Source: Notolepis coatsorum (Eukaryota > Chordata > Actinopteri > Aulopiformes > Paralepididae). From it: 64,000 nt of DNA. Below the pieces are notes generated by a model. The model worked only from the letters and a program-made list of their open reading frames with translations, was not told the DNA's origin and did no database searches. Shown here one piece after another: positions 1 through 64,000 of the stretch; position 1 is the stretch's first letter, and each line of letters starts with the position of its first letter. The stretch lies in contig OZ020589.1 in the NCBI GenBank assembly GCA_963971535.1, positions 48,456,636 through 48,520,635 of the forward strand, written 5' to 3'. Made by a program: the position numbers and the translations under genes.

Positions 1-48
1 CCCTGTGCTCTCTTCTTACGGATATTTATTCTCTCTGTATTCTCCCAG

Positions 49-58189
<58,141 letters not shown>

Positions 58190-58283
58190 GGGGGGGGGGG
58201 GGGGGGGGGATATGGAGATAAGAGATTAAACTAGAGGGTGGAGAAGAGCGGGGTGGTGGTTGTTAGAGACCGGTCAGTCAGTC

Positions 58284-58314
<31 letters not shown>

Positions 58315-59153
58315 ACACACACCTCTCCGTTTATAAGAGAGAGAGAGAGATATGGAGGTAAAGATCTGAATGTGTTGTTGAAATCCTCTACTCTAGATGT
58401 ACTCCACCCCCTCCTTCCTTTACACTGATCTGACTTAACTAGACAAACCATCGATAGGACAATGTCACCGTGTGCAACTTATTAGTGAGCATGAAGGAAA
58501 GGAGATGATGATGCGGGGGGAGTAGGAACCGGGTTTTCAGGATGTACATTAGCTACACGTCTCTGTAGGGGACTCCCCAGCACTATGAAATACACTGGCG
58601 TCCTCCTAGTCCCTCAAGTTGAGGTTCTGCCCGGCGCTCACGGTTCCCCACTGACTTTTCCTTTGGGACGAAACATCAGACGGCTACCCTGAACACTTCC
58701 TCCTGCCCAGCATCCCGATGAGCATAGAGAATATGATCACACACAACTGGATTTATATATTTTCCTGTGAGGACTTGCTTGAGCATTGTGATGTCAATGA
58801 AGTATAAAAAAATAAATAGCAAGGAAAAAAAGATCCTAAAATACAAAGTATTTAGTATATTTAAAGTTCCAATACATCTATTTTTTGGTGTGTTTTGTTA
58901 CAGAGAGCAAAATATCCCATGTGTAAAAACTGACGAGGCTAACGTAGGAGACGTAGGGTTAGAAAACACCTGCTCGATGTTGTCGATAATTAGTTATTGT
59001 TTCAAGTGTTTCTTCTTTTATATTTAAGTTAGACTCTCGACCCTCTCACACCAGTGTGATGAGAGAAAAGAGAGCGAGAAGGAGCGAGAGATGTTTTATG
59101 GATGTTTCAAGAGTAAATGGACCACTAATAGCCATATTAACTTCTTTCAACAT

Positions 59154-59159
59154 AATAAA
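59154..59159 (+). promoter_or_regulatory. candidate proximal poly(A) signal
   Basis: AATAAA about 965 bp after the stop. It lacks an obvious GT-rich downstream element, so its use is uncertain. Confidence 0.4.
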
Positions 59160-60475
59160 TGAAAAGCTGCGATTGTATCCGTCACTGCAGAGGGGGGGGG
59201 GGGAAGGTGTTTGCGCTCGTCGTTAGCAGCATGTTTGCTGTGATTTCTGTATGTATTCAGTGGCCTATCTTAGGTGCTCTGGTGAGACTGAGGAGGACTG
59301 GATGGGTGTCACGAGGCTCGGCAGTGCTTGAAGTACAGCACAGTGGGAGCCAAATTAAACCCCTCCCGTTGGAATCACCTGTAAGGGCCGGGTGCAGGAA
59401 AAGAGAGTTCACTTCCTGTTTTATGATGTAGCTCATCTCTCGTCTAGTCCTCCTTTGTCGTGTCCCGGGCCAAGCTATGATCCCCAAAATGCACCTGTAT
59501 CCCACCTGTACTTTTTGATGTAAATTATTTTAATGCTCAGGATGTAAGATGTGATTTATTATTGTTGTGATAAGACTGGAAGTAATTGACGGTCACCTTT
59601 TTAAATGGAGTACCTTCGTAATATCATGTAAAAAGAGTAAACGTATAATTGTAAAGTAACGACACATAAAGCCATGGTGCATGACTTAAAAACGAGAGCT
59701 GTGTAAAATATGAGAGAACTTCGCCACACGATTATTTGATGCTATTTCTTTTGTATCTCAGTGTCTATTAAAAAAATAATAATAATAATAATAAAAAAAA
59801 AAAAAAAACGGACATACTTGAGATGAGTTGACGACAAGGTTGCAAATCATAGGTGATGTGACTGCAGCAACCGGTTGAAATTGATTCCTTACTCGACTTG
59901 AACGTGAGTTGCCTGGAGGCATGGTAGGCTTCCTCACTCTGTATATACACTCGCCTTAGACAGAAGACTGAACTCTAGGTCCTGTACATTGAAGCTCGCT
60001 GAAGCATGCCCGATCTCTGCTCTTCGTTTGCCATAAATACTGTATTCCTGTGGTTATAACGCTTGTCGGCCAATGATTCTGATGATGGGTTGTAATTTGA
60101 AGCAGATCCAACCCCAATCCAACCCCAATCCAAAGGGAACCACGTAACCTTAGTGACCAACAGCAGCTTTGACAAATCAAAACGGGTGGGAAGTTGTAGC
60201 TTAGCAAATGCCATGTGACGACTGATCTTACTGTTGGTTGACGTTTGTTTTCCCCCAAAGCTTTAAATATGCTTTTCTTGTCTCGGTTTGAAAACGTAAA
60301 GATGCCATTTGTTGTCTTTAGTGCAGAATATTTAGCTAGCACTTAAAAACCTGGAAGTTCTCCTCACATCTGCGTGGGATGACAACAGCGGTTTGTGTGC
60401 TAAATACATTACACTCACATTACCACTCTCAAAACATTGAACTCGCTGTAACCAGTCAAAATAATGTATTCCCAC

Positions 60476-60481
60476 AATAAA
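60476..60481 (+). promoter_or_regulatory. candidate middle poly(A) signal
   Basis: AATAAA followed within 20-30 bp by ctggtgttttagg, a modest GT-rich element. Confidence 0.5.
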
Positions 60482-61443
60482 TGATTTGAGCCCCCTGGTG
60501 TTTTAGGAGCCTGTAGCTGTTATTGAAATTAAGAGGGAAATTCCAACATGAAACCTCCCTATACAGCCATACTAGATGTGATGAGCTTAAATTAGTCTTG
60601 GTGTTTGCTTTCAGTCAGCAGATGAATACAAACTCTCCTCTGAGGTTACTGGATTTAGTCCAGTTGATTGTGATTATACTAAGGATCAGTTGCATTTTTA
60701 TAGATTTTTTTTTTAAATGCACAATATCCTTCTTAGTCTAATTATTAGATTGTTTGACTTGAGTGGGGTTTCTTTTCATCTTCTAGTCTAGTTAGTATTT
60801 CCTCTGCACACAAACATGACAAAAGACTGTCCAAGGACCCCTGTTGTGGTAATAGGATTACCCAGAAATCGTTGGCGGTTTTGGAGGACGGGGTGTGGAG
60901 GTCGTAGACCGAGGGCAGGTTTGATGGGTTCAAAACTGTTCCCTGGGAGACTACTTTTCCGACCCTCCTTTATTCAGCTACTGTACACTTGTAGGCTGGA
61001 AGACCATGAGGAGCAGTACGCTACGGTGCAATGTTGTCATCCGACTCAACAAATCACACATTTTGGTCTCAAAGCCAATAACAAGTATATACTATAATTT
61101 TTTCCCCCAGCCAAGAACTTAACACACCGATTCAGCTGAACCATGCCTTTTACAATCAGTTTGTTAGCGCTTGGCTGGAAACGAAGCCTGCTTTCCGCAA
61201 CATCAGGTTCGGTAACCATTGAGCTGTCATTTTGATATAGCCAGTGATCCTTCTGATGAGGCTGGGACGGAGCTATGAAGAGTCTCATTCTATTTCTAGA
61301 ACCAGTCTGGAGAACATTAGAACCTCCTGCACACATTTCTTTTCACGTCGCCTGTAAGGAAATGAATGAAGAAGATTGTGTATTTAATTCAATGACAATA
61401 TTTTAATGAGATTAATCACTGGATATGGTATGTTGTAGAAATG

Positions 61444-61449
61444 AATAAA
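61444..61449 (+). promoter_or_regulatory. probable distal htt poly(A) signal
   Basis: AATAAA followed at the usual distance by a strong GT-rich stretch (tgtttgtgctgggtgtttgt at 61461-61480), the classic arrangement of a cleavage site. Confidence 0.7.
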
Positions 61450-61470
61450 GTATTTAAAGATGTTTGTGCT

Positions 61471-64000
61471 GGGTGTTTGTGTAGTGCTCTGTGATTCCAT
61501 TGCCCCAGTTCGTCTAGCAAGCCATTACAAACCCATGCAGACAAAGATTGTATGTGTGTGTGGGAGAGAGAGAAATAATTTACTCATGGGTACTCTGAGC
61601 ACTGTGGGTGTCCATCAGATGGGCACCTCTCTTTATTGTTGCATGACTAAGTAAGCAAAACAATTCCACACTAGAGTGTTTTGTTTGGTAAATGCATTCC
61701 ATGGTTTTAGGTACTCATTCATGCTTATCGAATTTTTTTGTCTTCTTTTTTGTTGGCTCACTTCACAGGCTGCAAATGCCAGTGCATTGCAGCCTGAATA
61801 GATTTGTGTGCTGGGTTGTCCATTAAGAGTAGGTGTTGACATGATTAGTAGTATTAATGAGATTACAAGGCAGCTGCCATATGGCTCACAATGTTCTCCG
61901 ATAGGCGTCCTTAAGCTCTACATGGTAGGAGGACTAATGAGCACACCTTAAAGCTACAGTAGGCACCTTCAGTCACCAGCATCCCAGAGGCATCAGCAGC
62001 TTTAAGCTGAAATAAGAAAATCGGAAAACCGTTGTTGCGTGTGCATGGGCTTTAAAAGTGATGCAGAGCTTGCTCTATATTTTTTAACTCACTCTTACTA
62101 ATTTATCCATAGTTGCCCACTACAGCTTTAATGTTGAACTAAACAAAGGGAATGATCCTTTATTATATTAGTGACGTTCATCATGTCAGAATTTTTGTGA
62201 TATAAGCTATGATCTTCCCAAACATCACTCACAAAGATAATATTGTAGGCTATATCATATACGGTTAAAAAAAATACATTTCTGTTAAAAGGATTGTGGT
62301 GGAACCGGACTCATCAATTATGGTTGTAGACGGATCTTCATGATTAATATAGGTTTAATAGTGAAACACATAGTAACACAGTATGTAGGTTAAATGAGCC
62401 TTGGCTGGGAAGAGTGCTCTAGCTCTCATTCGCTGTTGAAACGTGACAACTTCTACTAATGTGAAATATTCCTTTAAGATGCTAACATGCAGAACAATTC
62501 CATCCCATCTTTTCTCACAAAATTTGAATAGATTTCCTTTTTGCTTGTTTTTCTTTTTGATCTGTTTTTGCTTGCATATGATGTGGATGACGGCATAGAT
62601 GTGTCCCAATGTGTGTTTTGTAATGTAAGTAACTATGTGAAAAGTCTTAAAAAAACAATAAAAATATCAAAATGTGTAGGCCTATATATAACCTCGCCCC
62701 ACACATGTGTATCTTATAGTCCCTTTATAAACAAGCCCTGCTAGAAAGCTATTGGGTGGCCTGCTCACCAGACTGACTGGCCTACCACTGATTGTAGTAC
62801 AGGCAAAACTGTCTCTGGTTCAAGTACGTTGACCCTTGGTCTTGGAGCAGGAGACAGACTGCTGTCCATGTCTAGCTGCTCTCTCTTCTCAGCCTCAGAG
62901 GGGTCCCCCTAGCTAGCAGTATACAGTAGACAGACGGAAACATTTTCTCAGGTCATAATTCACATGTTCATACCAGATGCGTTCCTCCAATATGTGTAGG
63001 CTATGTCTAGAGAAAATAAATTACATTTAGGGTATAGTCCTGTTGTCTATATGCACAAGTAACTGTGCATATAAGTAAACAAGTAAAATGTGGACCCCTG
63101 TTAATAATATTTGTATTCATTAAAATGTTCACAATGTTAATTGGTTTCCCCTTTACCTCTAGCTAAGAATCTTCACCCATCACTCCCCCACTCCTCATTC
63201 TAAACACACCTCCTCCTCCTCCTCCTCCTTCGCCAGATGGTGCAGTCTTTTCTTTTGTTTACCCATCGCCCCAGAGTTTACCTAACTAACGTTAGCTACA
63301 AAACTATGGAGTCGCCCTGAGCATCATCGTCGGACATTAAGAAGTAAGTTATTCTAAATGCTTACTATATAAACACACTTATAGAAAACCAAACATCTTT
63401 GTTGGAACAGCTAAAAAGACCTGCAGCCAGCCACCTTTTCCTTAGCTAGCTCAGCTTTACAACTCAGAAGTCATATAACGTTACCGTTAGCCAGCTGTTC
63501 TTCTATAGCAGGCTAGTATCGCCCCTTCCTTGGAAATAAAAGGCAGACAGATTCATGGGTGCTGTAGCGAGACGAATATTTACAACCGTTATGAAATGTT
63601 CATCATTCTGTGTGTTGTGTTTTTGACACTTGTGGATTATGCTGCTGTGACTTTAGATTTGATTTCTCAATCTAACTTTTGTCAATTTCTGGGCAAAGTG
63701 GTCAACGTCTGACGGACAACGTGGGAAACCAATGACAGGACATCCCCGTCTGTGTACAGTATCGTTGTCATGGTTACACATTGACATTCCAACATGCAGG
63801 ACAATGGGGGCGGGACATTATGTTAAGCACGGGTGGATGTGCTCTTGAGCAGTTTAGTCATGGCAGGCAGAAAAAGTTTCTAAACGTATGTAAACAAAGA
63901 ATAAAGCATGCTTTTCATATTTTATTGGATAACGTAAAGCCCTTGTTATCTTCTATACTAGTTGAAATCACTCGTGGAAACATTTAGCCATCAGCAGCCA
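61471..64000. other. intergenic sequence downstream of htt
   Basis: No coding region is recognised. A CTC-rich tract (63209-63229) is followed by about 110 bp and a donor-like aagtaagt at about 63342, which could be the first non-coding exon of the next gene; this is only suggestive. Further AATAAA motifs occur near 62656. Confidence 0.4.

Larger units (their letters stand above)
58190..61470 (+). other. htt: htt 3' UTR (long form)
   Basis: There is no further coding potential after the stop. G and C homopolymers lie at 58190-58210 and 58286-58313. The end is placed just after the AATAAA at 61444, which is followed by GT-rich sequence. A UTR of about 3.3 kb would resemble the long form of human HTT, which is known to have two alternative poly(A) sites. 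Confidence 0.7.

Overview
This window is a piece of a vertebrate nuclear genome, almost certainly a ray-finned (teleost) fish. The evidence is GT-AG split exons of a vertebrate gene, long (CA)n, (CT)n and minisatellite tracts, and a dense mix of hAT-like and TTAA-flanked DNA transposons, L2-, RTE- and L1-type LINEs, tRNA-derived SINEs and a Ty1/copia element. I see nothing bacterial, no CRISPR array and no functional RNA gene. The species cannot be named from the sequence.

One protein-coding gene runs along the + strand: the 3' third of huntingtin (htt). I can place 20 exons (49-256 through 57976-58189). They are phase-compatible at every junction and join into an uninterrupted reading frame of 1004 residues ending in TGA at 58187-58189. 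They correspond to human HTT exons 48-67 if the 67-exon structure is conserved. The encoded part is the C-terminal HEAT domain, the region that contacts HAP40. A 3' UTR of about 3.3 kb follows, with candidate poly(A) signals near 59.15, 60.48 and 61.45 kb. Everything beyond about 61.5 kb appears intergenic.

The rest, about 54 kb of introns, is largely made of mobile and tandem repeats. Introns 48-51 hold hAT-like MITEs, an L1 fragment and a four-level nest (minisatellite, TTAA element, L2 LINE, second TTAA element), followed by an RTE LINE carrying its own hAT MITE and SINE. Introns 51-55 hold L2 fragments, a TTAA foldback and a 1.4-kb hAT-like element with a demonstrable empty site. Introns 58-59 hold an 890-bp minisatellite and a pyrimidine minisatellite broken into three blocks by insertions. 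Introns 61-66 hold a 614-bp foldback with 9-bp target duplications, a THAP-domain inverted-repeat element, a hAT inside a hAT, and a 2.3-kb foldback with tRNA-like sequences in its arms. The last intron is about 10.9 kb and is mostly one 9-kb hAT-flanked nest with a decayed Ty1/copia element and an interrupted (CTG)n tract.

The most unusual items are the THAP-coding foldback at 36.5-37.9 kb, the palindrome with tRNA-like arms at 44.3-46.6 kb, and two in-frame 3' splice sites for htt exon 64 that would add or omit 37 residues. None is a proven new system. They are the structures here that standard gene annotation would miss.
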